DNA of 64,000 nucleotides. Source: Lunularia cruciata. Taxonomy: Eukaryota > Streptophyta > Marchantiopsida > Lunulariales > Lunulariaceae. Position 1 is the first letter of the stretch; every line of letters starts with the position of its first letter. The position numbers and the translations under genes are program-made. Below, piece after piece: positions 10,701 to 22,400 of this stretch. The notes beneath the pieces are model-generated. The model was not told the DNA's origin, did no database searches, and was given only the letters and a program-made list of their open reading frames with translations. The stretch spans positions 24,924,001-24,988,000 of the forward strand of contig OX419757.1 of NCBI GenBank assembly GCA_948567375.1. Direction: 5' to 3'.

Positions 10701-10828
10701 GCTCTTCTGGTGGAGCTGCTACTATGTTAGTGTGTGATAGCTGTTCGAGAGGATGGCATATGGCATGTATGACTCCTCCCCTCACGGTGGTTCCTCAAGG
10801 ACAGTGGTTATGTCCTAGATGTACTTGA
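7715..10828 (+). pseudogene. pol region: RT, RNase H, integrase, PHD finger, broken by three stops
   Basis: Continues in the same frame as gag-DNMT. RT is about 7823-8830 (STLDLRAGYHQLP, then PFGLKNAPAEFQ, and YIDD at 8396-8407). RNase H is about 8834-9200 (HTDWS, then YEGECLAAVWAL, TDHQPLKW). Integrase is about 9500-10500: an HHCC zinc domain (HAHEELGHFG to ARCVVC), then the DDE core (LDFAGP, LTDQGTEF, DGLAERVVQ). In-frame stops lie at 8831 (TAG), 9329 (TGA) and 9677 (TAG). Each is one C-to-T step from a Gln CAG or Arg CGA codon, and I see no frameshift. The protein would end at TGA 10826-10828 directly after the PHD finger. The copy cannot make full-length Pol unless the stops are suppressed. 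Confidence 0.88.
10684..10825 (+). other. PHD finger at the C-terminus of the integrase
   Basis: The last 47 or so residues of the pol frame show the C4-H-C3 zinc ligand pattern of a PHD finger: CMLC, then VCDSC, GWHMAC, and finally WLCPRC directly before the stop. Known PHD fingers read histone H3 tails (methylated or unmodified K4) or other marks. Placed behind the integrase it could direct integration to chosen chromatin, as the chromodomain does in chromoviruses (inference). All eight ligands are present. Confidence 0.85.
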
Positions 10829-10985
10829 CCTATAGCTAGTTCATTCTTTATATGGTATAGATTGCAGACAGGCGACTAACGATGGGGCTCCATAGCACCC
10901 GGCCTCCTGATCTTTGCCCATTAGAGGGTATACCATATACTTAGAGTAGATGGCTATCTGGAGTTAGAGGGACCTAACCGCTAGC

Positions 10986-10997
10986 TAGGGGGGCGAT
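10986..10997 (+). promoter_or_regulatory. polypurine tract
   Basis: AGGGGGGCGAT directly precedes TGTGGCAC at 10998. Its place after the pol stop, and the TG immediately behind it, mark it as the plus-strand primer. This argues that the 3' LTR begins with segment A and not at TGTCACGCC (11105). Confidence 0.65.
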
Positions 10998-11553
10998 TGT
11001 GGCACTTTAGAGTCTATGTATGACTTATGTGTGAGTTGTGCTTTTATAGTGTATGATGTTGACAGCGATGTATGTTGTGTAGCGATGTATATACGCACGA
11101 CAGCTGTCACGCCATTTGTAGTTCCGCATCTAGATGCTCGGACATTGGAGTTCCAATGATGGTAGTTAGAGTTATTCTAGTTGTTTCTCAGGGACTACTT
11201 TCCGACGGTTAGATTTTGTGTTCGGGGTACTGACTTCATGGTGGGGCCCACCGTCACTTTGCACCGTTTGCACCGTCGGGTGTGCCGTCAGCGGGATCGT
11301 TAGGGTTTCAGGGCTAGCTCAAGTCCAGGGGGTATAGTTTCAAAGTGAGCTCCAGAGAGCTCACTTCTTTGATGTTGAGCCTTCGAGTTCCTGGCTATGG
11401 TGGACAGAGGCCGGCGAGCGTCACCTGGATTCTCTATGCTTGAGTGGGTGTGGCTTGACTGTAATCAGTGCCCAGTTGTTGGCAGTTTATAGAGTGATAG
11501 ATCAAGTACTGATCTGAGTTGAGTTGAGTTGAGAGTGTTAAGCAATCTGATTA
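10998..11553 (+). repeat. right LTR (segments A + B, 556 bp)
   Basis: Segment A (10996-11102) is followed by a GC dinucleotide and segment B (11105-11553). The A/B junction holds a perfect 10-bp palindrome GACAGCTGTC (11100-11109). B matches the left LTR at 437 of 449 positions. Flanked on the left by the polypurine tract and by analogy ending where the PBS would begin, A+B is the best candidate for the full LTR. Confidence 0.75.
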
Positions 11554-11659
11554 TTGTGGCACTTTAGAGTCTATGTATGACTTATGTGTGAGTTGTGCTT
11601 TTATAGTGTATGATGTTGACAGCGATGTATGTTGTGTAGCGATGTATATACGCATGACA
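11554..11659 (+). repeat. extra copy of LTR segment A
   Basis: A second copy of segment A (TTGTGGCACTTTAGAG to CGCATGACA) directly abuts the end of the right LTR and differs from 10997-11102 by a single C/T at a CG site. It stops exactly where A meets the palindrome in the right LTR. The resulting order B, internal, A, B, A is a circular permutation of A, B, internal, A, B. Confidence 0.85.
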
Positions 11660-11663
11660 ACAT
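11659..11663. repeat. right target-site duplication (AACAT)
   Basis: Same five bases as at 1725-1729, immediately following (and overlapping by one base) the last copy of segment A. Confidence 0.55.
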
Positions 11664-14600
11664 ACATGATATAGTTAGAACCCAAAAGATACAAATCTAT
11701 TTTTATTTAATACATGTTCAAGTAAACAGATTCTGGAATCTGTAGATCTGACATAAATGGATGGGAGAGTTGCATTATCCTTCTTGTATAGAATATACAA
11801 GTACCTCAAAAAGAGGTATATATTTCAAGAAGATATTTAGAAAACTACAAAGTGAACAAAGCAGAGGTGAAACGTCAACATACTCCACTTCCATGCTATT
11901 TGAACAACTCTCAACAACACTTGCCATTGCTTGGATGCTTGCACTATCCACTTTCAGTATGGAATTTGATCTACCCCAATTCTCATTTGAACTAACTAAG
12001 TGACCAATGAATAATACTTGGATTTCTCCTTTTCACTTAAAAATTATCACTACTCACTTGAACTTGAACTTAAACTTAAACTTGGAACAACACATTAGAG
12101 AACTAGACATTTTGGATCATTGCTATAGATCTCAACAAGTGTCCTATCTCCAAAGTAGCATTTCATATACTCATAATAATTTTAATCTTCTAAGGTTTTC
12201 TAGTCTTGGTTAACTCCAAAATCATAAAATGAACTAGTTTAGATTTTTCACTTCTCTCTTGATTCTCTTCTTTTCTACTTTCAAATTTAGTATATCTTTT
12301 TCTAATTTTTTTCATCAAATCTTTCTACCTTTGTGACCCTATATGCTTCATTTTGACCAAGCTATATCTCTCCCTTGATTCCATTGATTTGCTTGTTAGT
12401 TTCAAAATATTAGAAAGATCTTGAGTAAAGGCAGCCGTGGTAGCCAAAGAGTGTGCCTTGCACTGAGAAACTTTCCTATTTTTTGTGATTCATTTTCCTT
12501 TTTCCTTCCTTGTCACTCTCTTGCTCTCCTCTTAGCTCTCAATCTCTTTCTCAAGCTTGAGGTTCTTCTTCTCTACCTTCTTCTTGTGCCCAAGGTTCTT
12601 TTTTGCCAAGTGTACTTGGTTAATGTGGTGATGGGATTCAAATCTCCTCATGCATTGGCATAGTGTACTCATGGTCTTGCAAGAAATTGGGACAAGAAGA
12701 AATGACTCTTGGGGCTTTGAACAAAAGGAAATGACTCTTGGGTACCAAGAACACTATACCTTGGTCTAGTACATGCTTGTGTGTATAAAGTTCCTTGCTC
12801 AAAGAAATCATCATCCATTGCTTGTTCACATGGTTGCTCACATGAAACTAGCAAACCATCTTCTTCATCTATTACCATATCTAAAATTCATTTTCTACAC
12901 TTAAACTCACCACGGAAGGTAGAGAAATATTAGCACAGGTTCAGAGAGAAAATCCATGCTTGCAAATATGGACATATATGATTCAACTTATCCTTGTTTC
13001 AGCTCCTTCTTTGTGAGTCCTTCTCCTGTGCACTTGTCCTTTTATGTGCAAGCTTGTCTATAGGAGGCCATGAAACGAGCCCATTTTTGTATAGCCTCTT
13101 CTCAGTCATGGACTCAAGATAACTCTTTCCAAATTTGATAAGGTAAGTAGCCATGTAACTAAAAGCGGTACTCTTTTGAACTGGTTTCTTGCAACTACTC
13201 CCATGTATTTGATTGAAATATTAAAGGTCTTCAAGATAGTCCAACAACTGAACATAATGGTGAATGACCATTCTAAATTGCTTGTCATCCTCCTCTTTTG
13301 GTTTTGAGCTTGTATATGAAAGCTCCATTGACTGTCCCGATCATTGCTCCACTTGTTCCACTCCTTTTGGTTTTGAGCTTATAGATGAAAGCCCCATCAA
13401 CTATCCCGATGAATGTTCCATTGTCCGCCCATATACACCGTGTTTAACAAATCCTGGAATTTATCAAGAAATGGAGGTGGAATAGATTCACTATATATTA
13501 TAACCAAATCTTGCAGGAGAGGGTGGAATTGCTTCTACACTATTTGGCTCCAAAGGAGGTGGAATAGATTCACAAGAGTTTGAAACCTAATCTTGTGCAA
13601 GGGATTGAATTGCTTCTACACTATTTGAATCTAACTTACAAGGATTGACACTTCCTTCCAGAGAAGGAAGTACTGACTTGTGAGGAAAGGTGCACTCCAT
13701 ATTTACAGCTCTTTGAATTTTCTTGCACAGCAAAGTTAGTGCAGTTATGATCTCCTCCTTCCCCTTCACAATACCTCCTCCATTCCCCAAAATGCTGGTG
13801 CAATGAAATTTTGAATACCGCTACGTTACGGATGTTTGAAAGAGTTCTATCAAGGTCAAGACTTAGTACCCAATTGGAAGTTTTTCTGAGCGCACAACTT
13901 GGCGCCAAAAAACATCATATGTAATCTAAAGCGGACTCTCTTATTCCTCATTTATTCACTCAGGAGGATGAGCTTGAGTAAAATTATAAAACATCAAGGA
14001 ATCCAAATTACAATTTAGTCTTCTTCATTTTCATAAATCTCTGATTCAAATCGTTTGCTCAGGTGCTATTGTACGGATGGCTCAAAGATTTAACTCGTTT
14101 GCTCAAGCGGTGCTAGCCGATGATTTAAATCGTTTGTGCGCCAAACCAGGAAGGATTTCCTCTTACAATGCCATGTAATCACTACTTTGTTTACCATTAA
14201 TTATATAAGATTTGGTCATTATTATTAGCTATAACCTTGTACCGATTTTGCCCTTGATGTTATAGTTCTGTTGTTCTGCCGGGATAGTGTGGAAATGGAA
14301 CCATATAAAGTTGGTAAACACTCATAATTTTGTTGAAGGCTTGTCCTTTTCTCTACACATGTTTTTTAGAGGGTGTGTCCAAACTTCGTGTAGGTATCCT
14401 TCGGAGGCCGTAAATTTCCCCAAAAAGCTATCATTGAAACGCTCTATTGTTATAGACGTGAGAGAAACCTCGTTGAATTATACATGAGCACCTTATGTAA
14501 CTCTCTAATAATTAAAGAGTCATGATTTTCAGAACCCATAAGCTTTTACGGGTCTAAGGGAGGTCCCATAGACCATAAGCCTCGACAAGTTGACCAGAAA

Positions 14601-17150
14601 TTTGCATCTAACAGTGAAATAATCTAATTCCTAAATAATTACGGCACTGTTCATAAATGGACTAAAATCTCTTTACAGTACCCTGTGAAATTATTTATAG
14701 GAGATTTATGGGAAGTTGCCCTCTCCCTCAAATTTCGAAACTGAAACCCCTATTGCTTCAGAGTTTTGGAGGCCCGATGTAAAACACAAACAAAAGCAAA
14801 GTTTAACTTTCATAATGGGGTTTTACCGGTACCATAAAATTCCCTAAAATCTTTTGCTGAAAATCTGTAAAATTTTTAGGAATTATGTAAGGCAAGGCAT
14901 CTGAATTTTACAGTAAATGTTCGTAGCTATATAGATTTTGCATGTCATGGCAAGTGTAACTTGGAATATTTTACAACAGTCCGTAGAATTTAATGAGTAA
15001 AAAATTTCAAGCAAATTTTTGCCCATAAAAAGTTTCAAAGTTTTATGGCAACGTTCATATATGAACTCGAACTTCTTTTATCCTATCCCAGTACCCGCAA
15101 ATTTTATGGGGATTCGACGGAAAGTATCCGGAATTTGAGGGGTACCCGTAAAAAATCCTTAAAATATGCATTTCAAACACCCCACAGTACGATGTCAACC
15201 CCAATTTATTGTATTGTAGGCCCGCCTCAGAACTACTCCAGGGACTCAACAGATTTCAGGATAATAATTTGTCCTCTAGACGTCGTCCGTGCGACATTTT
15301 GGGAGTTGTAGTTGGGGGCTTACGATCTGCATTGGAGCAGTAACAATGGCAGGACATGGATAGGACATTTTTATATCTCTCTTCTGCACGCTACCTACGT
15401 AGCCAGAGGTGACTCCATGGTTCGCTATTGCGCTAAAAACTGAAGCTTACAATATTCCCTTCATGAGCCATGTATAGTGATGCTCAACTTCCTCGCCCGA
15501 ATCATGGAAGGCAAGGTGTTCAACTCGTATTGGAGGCACTTGCTGACTTGTGACACTCTACATCTAAGCTTGCATCTAAAATCTTAGCCTAGTTGTCAAG
15601 AAGGCTACATTAAACAAATCTTTGTTTCTATTTGGGTTCAGTGGGGGTTTCAGATTTAGCTGTTATGGGTACCGTAAATATCCGCGCGCGGAGTATCCGA
15701 GGTAAAGGAGTCACTAGTTCCTGGTGCATTGGTAGAGTCAAGGTCGCTGCCGTGGGGTGTTTTGAAACTACGGTAGGCATGATGAACAAGCCGGCCTTGA
15801 AGTGGACAACGAAGAGAAGTACTTTGACTTTCTCCTTTCCGCGAACATGCAGAAGTTTGGATGTTCGGGACCTTGGGAGCTTAGAGGTATAACTATGGTT
15901 ACTAAATTTCAGGACGATTTCAACGTTCACTTCGCCTTTCAACGATTTCTGGAAGTCAACCAACCACTCGTGTCGTTAGTGTATAAGATAAGGGTTTCCT
16001 CTAGATCCGTAAGGGATATGTAACTCGTCGATTTGGTGCGCCTGTTTGGTGGAAATGAGTGGAAGTGTAGACGGAACAAACACGAGAAGGATATATTCTA
16101 TGCTACGGAGGCCGTTCATTCCACTTTCTCAATTCTACATCATGCCGACAATACCATTGATGCGAATATTTGGAGCTTGAGAGAGATGTTGAAAACAACA
16201 GCCACTTGCTGGCTGTCTGGACATTGGGTAATTGCATCTCGAAAGGAGAGGGGATGACTACAGGCATGGCAGAGAGCAATTGGTGTCAGTGGCAAGTGAA
16301 GGGAGCAATGCGCTTGGTATTCAAATTTCTTCGTTTCCTTCTTTTGACACGAACTGTTGCTGGAGTAAATGAAGAACTACGATGTACGGTTTCATTTGTT
16401 CACTAATTGGTAAAGATTTGTAATGTATGGTAGTTCTTCCTTGTCGCTTCCTTCTCTTTCTTATGGAAAATTCCAAAGTTTTTGAGTGTCATATTAGCTG
16501 AATTATTAATCATTCCACGAACTTTATAGTATCTGACAGCCCTCACCTCTTCGCCTGCTCAACCCTATGCAAGTTTTCTCTCTACAAAAGCCCATTTCAA
16601 TTCCGTCATTCAAAGAGTACCTGATGATGAACCAATTAGTCATTGAGCGCCTGCTGAAGATAGAATCTAACTTATTCAAATCCCTTCTCAAGGGCCTTCC
16701 GAAATCTTGTGTGAGAATTCTACACGTTGTGGTGCATGTTGGTCGGTGGTCTAACCCCCATGCCTCCATGAAACTCCGGCTCTCTTCACCCTCACTGCGA
16801 GGCCAGTTTGCTCTTAACGAGCAGGTCAGAGAGGTTAGAATGACAGCACTCCTAACTTCGCTTATGAAACAAAAACATCTCCTTACTTGAATTTATCACC
16901 ACTCCAACAGCAACATAATTTTCTGTTGGATCGAAATTCGAACTCTACAATTGCCAGAGATATACAGAAAAATCAGAAACCAGGTGATTTATCAATGTCA
17001 AGACGTAGCAGCTGACCGGCCATCTGAACCCCTGCGTATGCAATCCAATTGATGCACCAATAAAGACACCAGTTAAACAGACGAACGACCAAGCACTTGC
17101 ACCACACAGGGCTCAAAGCAAGCAGACAGCAGCTGCCATTTTCCCACAAT
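11664..17150. other. intergenic, no gene recognised
   Basis: I see no conserved product in any frame. Local features: a short GAACTTAAACTT microsatellite near 12060; a 71-bp tandem duplication at about 13290-13349 and 13361-13420 (shared core TTTTGGTTTTGAGCTT); and a second duplication of about 82 bp near 13474-13630 (AATTGCTTCTACACTATTTG at about 13527 and 13608). Short open frames on both strands around 15.6-16.9 kb (up to 111 codons) overlap each other and show no domain. Confidence 0.5.
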
Positions 17151-17159
17151 TTAGAGATG

Positions 17160-17216
17160 TGTATATTGGTATACGAGAACAGAAGCCGTTCTGGGAACGG
17201 GTTATCCAGAACTCAT
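17160..17216 (-). repeat. fragment of the Penelope-like element's repeat motif
   Basis: On the minus strand this reads GTTCTGGATAACCCGTTCCC followed by AGAACGGCTTCTGTTCTCG, nearly identical over about 50 bp to motifs at about 33944, 35138 and 38413. It is an isolated antisense copy about 16 kb from the main element, so the motif is dispersed in the genome. Confidence 0.6.
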
Positions 17217-17546
17217 CAGATGTGTATATCTACAACTTACATACAAGGTGGGATACAGTCCTTTCATGAACCATTAAGAGAGCAAGCACAGAGAGTCGTA
17301 AGCCAGACCAACCGCCTAGGTATCTCCGGACCCATCAAATCCGAGCTACGGAGATAGGTCTAAGCTATGAGCCACTGCTCCAGGTCATAAAGATATAACA
17401 GCTTTGAAATTGAAGATCTAGAAACCCTGTTGACAACTGAGAACATATTATCGATAGGTCATACGCGAATCACATCGAAATCAAAACGGATGAAGCTATT
17501 TCTCAACAATAATGGCAGCTGTCCCAGTGAAGGCCTCGATTTACAA

Positions 17547-17966
17547 CTACGCTTGAGCAAGTGTAGGGTGCTGTTCACGCTCCACAGCTTTAGCTAGAAG
17601 ACTCTCATCGTCAACAACCATGTTGAGAGGAGAATCACCCAACCCATCAGCTACAGCCAGCAAAATCTGCTTGATCTGCTCACGGAACTCGGAGTGATCC
17701 ACAGTCTCGTTGTGGTCCGTGTCGAACTTCTCAAAAACGCTATCGTACAGAGCCTTGAGCTCGTCCGGCGTTTTCTTGTCGGGTACTCCAAAATGAGTCT
17801 CGATCAGATTCAACCTCTCGAAAGCCGGCCGCAACTCAGAGCGTGACAAAACTCCATCGCTGTTAACATCCAGCTCCTTAAACAGAGGATCTACCGCTTG
17901 GTTGAATGCAGTCTCGTCTGCAACAAAATCTCGCACTGTGCTGCCATCAATAAACACCACCCCCAT
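17547..17966 (-). CDS. EF-hand calcium-binding protein, plant-specific small type
   Basis: Intronless; 139 residues from the ATG at 17964-17966, whose product starts MGVVFIDGSTVRDFV. I chose this start because plant homologues begin with nearly the same residues. The frame extends 12 codons further upstream, but those residues are not family-like. Two EF-hand loops are visible: DVNSDGVLSRSE (residues 33-44, canonical) and DTDHNETVDHSE (82-93), where the usual Gly at loop position 6 is Glu, so the second site may bind calcium weakly. A hydrophobic helix follows (ILLAVADGLG). No signal peptide or membrane segment, so probably cytosolic. Likely a small calcium sensor or buffer; the target is unknown. 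It is divergent from the PFK gene, about 1.5 kb away. Confidence 0.88.
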   Translation of the reverse strand: MGVVFIDGSTVRDFVADETAFNQAVDPLFKELDVNSDGVLSRSELRPAFERLNLIETHFGVPDKKTPDELKALYDSVFEKFDTDHNETVDHSEFREQIKQILLAVADGLGDSPLNMVVDDESLLAKAVEREQHPTLAQA

Positions 17967-19465
17967 GGCACAAAAAAGTTTGACTGATTGGTGAAATGGC
18001 ACGAAATAGGTGATACCTCACTTCTCCACGTCGCGGTCAAGGCCAAACAGATGGAGTGAGGGGGAGTAGAAGGTCAATCCTGATGCTATCTCTCTGACAC
18101 AAAGAGGTGCTCAACTCTATTGAACAATCGTGATTTCACAACCTGTGGCAGTCACCGTTTTATAACCATCTATAGACTTTCAACGTCAGCCTAAGGTCTA
18201 GGGTCTTCCTGGAAAAAGAACACTGCAAAGTAAAACTTTCACTTACGCTCTGCATTACAGAGCTATACCGGTAGTTGCAGTCGAGGCAACTCTCATGTCA
18301 ACGCCACCACCTGTGGTAACAACAAGGTGGACGAAGGAGAAGGAGGCTATTTCCTCTGGCACTTTCAAGAAGGTATAATTCCTCTCTGTCCGTACCAATG
18401 GGACAAGCAAAGCCTGTGGCAGAAATAATTTAAATAACTATGGATACTCTCTGTGGCGAAGCGGTTGAAACCCAAAGGCGCACAAACAAGCGGGCTGAGT
18501 ATTGTACACAGCTGTTTGTTCTTACATGTTGGTCAATTCACTGCGCTGCTTAGTAAGGGCAGGCAACGCGGAGTGCTGGGAAGCCAGAAGTGTAACTAAA
18601 CTCCCGAGCCTGATGCGTTCGGTGGGTGTTTGGTGTGGTGGACAATTAAACAGTCGCAGAGAACAGAATAGTGGATACCGTATGGGCCAAAAGCCTTGCT
18701 AAGTTGAAGACGAAGAAGGGGCCAGAGATCAGGCTGGTGAAATAAACAAGGACAGAGGATATCCGAGGTTGATACTTTCGACTGGCGAAGAGACTGGGAA
18801 CTGAATGCTTTGACTCGGTAAAGACGAGAATGGATCATAAGCTGTACAAGCTCTAGTGCTTCGGTGGTCCGCACAATTCTCTCAACGTAGCCGGTACATT
18901 AAAGTCACCAAAACTGTCTTCCATTCATTGTTCTCTTCAGGACCTCCAGAACGTCCATCCGTGCCTCCTAAGCCATTGATGACCGCGCCGCCACGCGAGA
19001 AGAAGAAACAGTAGCAGCACTGTATTCTTGGTTAGGCAAGTCCCAACTCTTTGAGAAAGCGTAGACGCGTGGTAGACGGTACCAAACCCAGTTGTATTCG
19101 AGTATTCTTCTAGCACTTTTGGCTTTGGCTTGCTTTGGTTCTTCATCTTCTCCTTCTTCTCCGCCTTCTCGCACTGAAGGGAAGAAGTGTGGCTTGCTTG
19201 CTCCCTCCCAGTTTTATATTTACCCGTTTGTTTAAAATCTGTCTGAGAAGTTTAAAAGGTTTGGAGATGCCATTACCATTAGACTACAGATCCAACCCCC
19301 AATTTATTTTCTGCATTTCACATTCGTGATTGTGTTAGTGTGTCTGTGTGTGTGTCTGTGTTTAGAGACGTTTCTAGCACCCGTTGTCCCACATCTCTTC
19401 TTGTTTAGACTGGGAACTCGGTGTAGGTGTAGATCTCATTAATCGGTGGACCACATCCGATTGTT
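17967..19465. other. divergent intergenic region between EF-hand gene and PFK
   Basis: Holds the promoters and 5' leaders of both flanking genes. A TG-rich microsatellite lies at about 19327-19364, shortly before the PFK start. I see no conserved reading frame; short open frames on both strands near 18.6-19.2 kb have no recognisable product. Confidence 0.5.
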
Positions 19466-22400
19466 ATGGCTTCGTTGAGCTCCGCCATGGCCTCATCCCT
19501 GGATCTTAGTCGGTTTCCAAAGTCGAAGGACAGGGAGGGGTCTGCTGCTGCACAGCAGCGCAGGTGTGAGCGGGAGCAGCTACCCTTGTCACAGACATCG
19601 AATGGGTTCAATTCTGTGGTTGGTTTCTCTAAAGGAAGCCCGAAGAACAGAGCGCCGCAGCAACACGGGGTTTCTCTGGGGTCCGGTTGTGGCGAATTTC
19701 TGGGTAACTTTGTGGGGTTTCGGGCACGGAGAATTTCGCTGAAGAGCCGCAGTAGCGATCGAGGATTCGGGTGCAGGGCCGAGCTTAAGATTACAGAGGA
19801 GGCTATTTTGGAAGATGTTCCCCATATGACCGATTGGCTTCCTGATTTAATTGTGAGTAAAATTGCTGTGCAGGAACTGGTTAGATTCCAGCAAATGCGA
19901 ATAACGCGAATTTGATTTCCTGGATTTACTTTGGGATGGCAGTGCTCCCAGATTGACCTTAGGTGGATAAATGCTGACGTAGTTTGGTGAAAGGTCATTA
20001 TCCAGGACTGATCGCACGCGCAGTGCTTCTCGATCTCTGGCGTCAAGGCTGAGTGAGACTGAGGCTCAATTTTTTGACAATTCATGAATCTGCATGTCTT
20101 AATTAGAGGAGACCTAAAGGCATGGGACCTAGTTTTGATCATTATTTCTGTCGTTCTTTTGTGCAGAGCTATCCTAATCCATTGCAGGACAATCCGGCTT
20201 ACACAGCTGTGAAGTAAGCGATTTTTTTAGCCCAATGCTGTTATGATTGTAAACAGGTTTAACTGGTGAAACTGCCTTGCATGTGAAACTTTGCTCTAGT
20301 AACTCCAGATTGCACGGTCAGGCAGATTAGTAGTCGTGGGTTCTATATCTTGATCTTATTCATTTTCTGAAGGCTACGTTTCTTTTGGATGCAGGCAGTA
20401 TTTTGTTGAGGAAGATGATGTTGTGGCGAAGAATGTAAGTTGTTGGGCCAGTCAAACCAGATGTCCAATTATTGGTCCTGTGAAAGTTGTTCCCCTGTGA
20501 TACTAAAGTTTTACCCAAAGTTTCACTGTAGATTGGTGTCTCACCACCTAGTTTATCCAAACACTGGGGCGGGCAGATACTAAATTTTGCAGTCTCTGAG
20601 TCCTACAGGTTTTCTATCTTTGCAGGTAGTGGTTAAACTCAGAACACCAGGTGAAGGCACTCATTTCCGCAGAGCAGGTCCGCGCCAAAAGGTACACTAA
20701 TAGGGGATTGTTCTCCAGTTAGGTTTGCTGACTTCATTAGGGTGAGAGTTCGTATATCCAGCAACGTTACGCCTCCTCCCAAGCATTTAAGTACTGGCAT
20801 TCTCATCTGACATTGTCTTCTCGGTTCATCTGAGCTTCGACCCTGAAATTGGTCTTGCTTCTCTTTGCACCAGATCTATTTCAAACCAGATGAAGTGCGT
20901 GCATGTATCGTGACATGTGGAGGATTGTGTCCTGGATTAAACACTGTGATTCGTGAGATCGTGTGTGGTCTATGGACCCAGTACGGAGTTCGAGACATTC
21001 TTGGCATTGACGTAAGTTCATAGTGATGTGCCTGCTCTTCGTCTCATAACCAAGGCAGTATCCTTAGGTATTAGGTTTGAGTAAGTTTAGCTCTCTGATC
21101 ACTGAATATAATGAATGAACACTTGATGGCACGAAGGATAATATGGTTTCAGTAGAAAGTGCAGATAATAATCTTATTTCGATATTGTTGTCCGAACATA
21201 GGGTGGTTATGCCGGTTTCTATTCAAACAACACCATCCAGCTGACCCCAAAATTAGTGAACGACATTCACAAAAGGGGTGGAACTATTCTCGGTACGTCA
21301 CGTGGAGGACATGACAAGACGAAAATTGTTGCAGCAATACAAGACCGTGGCATCAATCAGGTACCTCGCCTGCAAATAGTGACAATCAGGGCAGAAGCCA
21401 GAGTCCGTTATTATATGCGATATGATCGCTATTAGATACTTCGTGAGCTTTTGCTCCTTGAGGCTGTGCAACTCGAGAAGCTACGTGGCTTCCTATCTCT
21501 CAGATTAAACTCGTATAACCTTGGCCAATGCTTTGGATTGAAGTTGAATTTTTTTCAATTGGTCTGTGGTAAGGTTTACATTATTGGAGGCGATGGAACT
21601 CAACGAGGTGCGGCTGTCATTTATGAGGTATGTTATGGTTCATTTCCCACAGATGGAATCTGAATCTATTTTCAATAAAGTAGGGTTAAATTCTTTTTGG
21701 CAATCTTTGTAATCTCAACGGGCTGTCTTAGAGACCGCAGTCGCATCTCTGTTGTAAGAGAGGACCCAGGGTCCTCACAATCCTATCATCAAACTCATCT
21801 GCAAACTTCCTGCTTGTCCAAGATTGTTCTTCTGCTAAGATTGCTCGCGATCGACATTCAGGAACTGAAAAAGCGGGGAGTGAAGGTGGTGGTTGCTGGT
21901 ATTCCAAAAACAATCGACAATGATATCGCTGTATGTACTCTTAGACCCTTCCTTGTAGGACCATGCGTCTTGTCGCCTTTAAACATAAGTACTGCATAAT
22001 TCTATGCCAGTGATTTGTGCTAAGGCACAGATTATGCCTATGATTTTCTCTTCGTCTTTTTGTGACTTGTAAGTCACAAACGCTGAAGACATCGAGATAG
22101 TTAAGATTCCTTCCTCTGTTATTCACTTCAGCCCTAGTTAGCAGTCTCACCACGGTACTTGTTACTGGTGACAGATAATCGATAAATCTTTTGGTTTTGA
22201 TACGGCTGTGGAGGAGGCTCAAAGGGCAATTAATGCAGCCCATGTAGAAGCCGAGAGTGTCAGAAATGGCGTGGGTCTTGTCAAGCTAATGGGTCGGTAT
22301 AGTGGTAAGTGACTATCGTAGCCTGACGAAAGTCCATTGCCTTCTTTCGCTTTGTTACCTGGTGTAAGACCTTTCGGTGTTGTGAAGTTCTCTCAGCTAG

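Larger units (their letters stand above)
1730..11659 (+). mobile_element. Ty3/gypsy-type LTR retrotransposon carrying a DNA methyltransferase and a PHD finger
   Basis: A 9.9-kb element. Order on the + strand: partial LTR (segment B, 1730-2178), long leader, gag, two zinc knuckles, aspartic protease, C5 DNA methyltransferase, RT, RNase H, integrase, PHD finger, polypurine tract, LTR segments A and B, and a further A copy. The order RT-RNase H-integrase and the YIDD and DDE motifs place it in Ty3/gypsy. All coding parts lie in one reading frame (from 3722 to 10828), broken by four stops. No chromodomain is visible; the PHD finger sits where chromoviruses carry their chromodomain. The borders are flanked by a 4-5 bp duplication. 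The whole copy looks fairly young (long repeats about 97% identical) but is inactive for pol as it stands. Confidence 0.92.

Noticed and set aside
15628-15963. 111-codon minus-strand frame with overlapping + strand frames
   Set aside because: All three frames are equally open, without recognisable domain or codon pattern.
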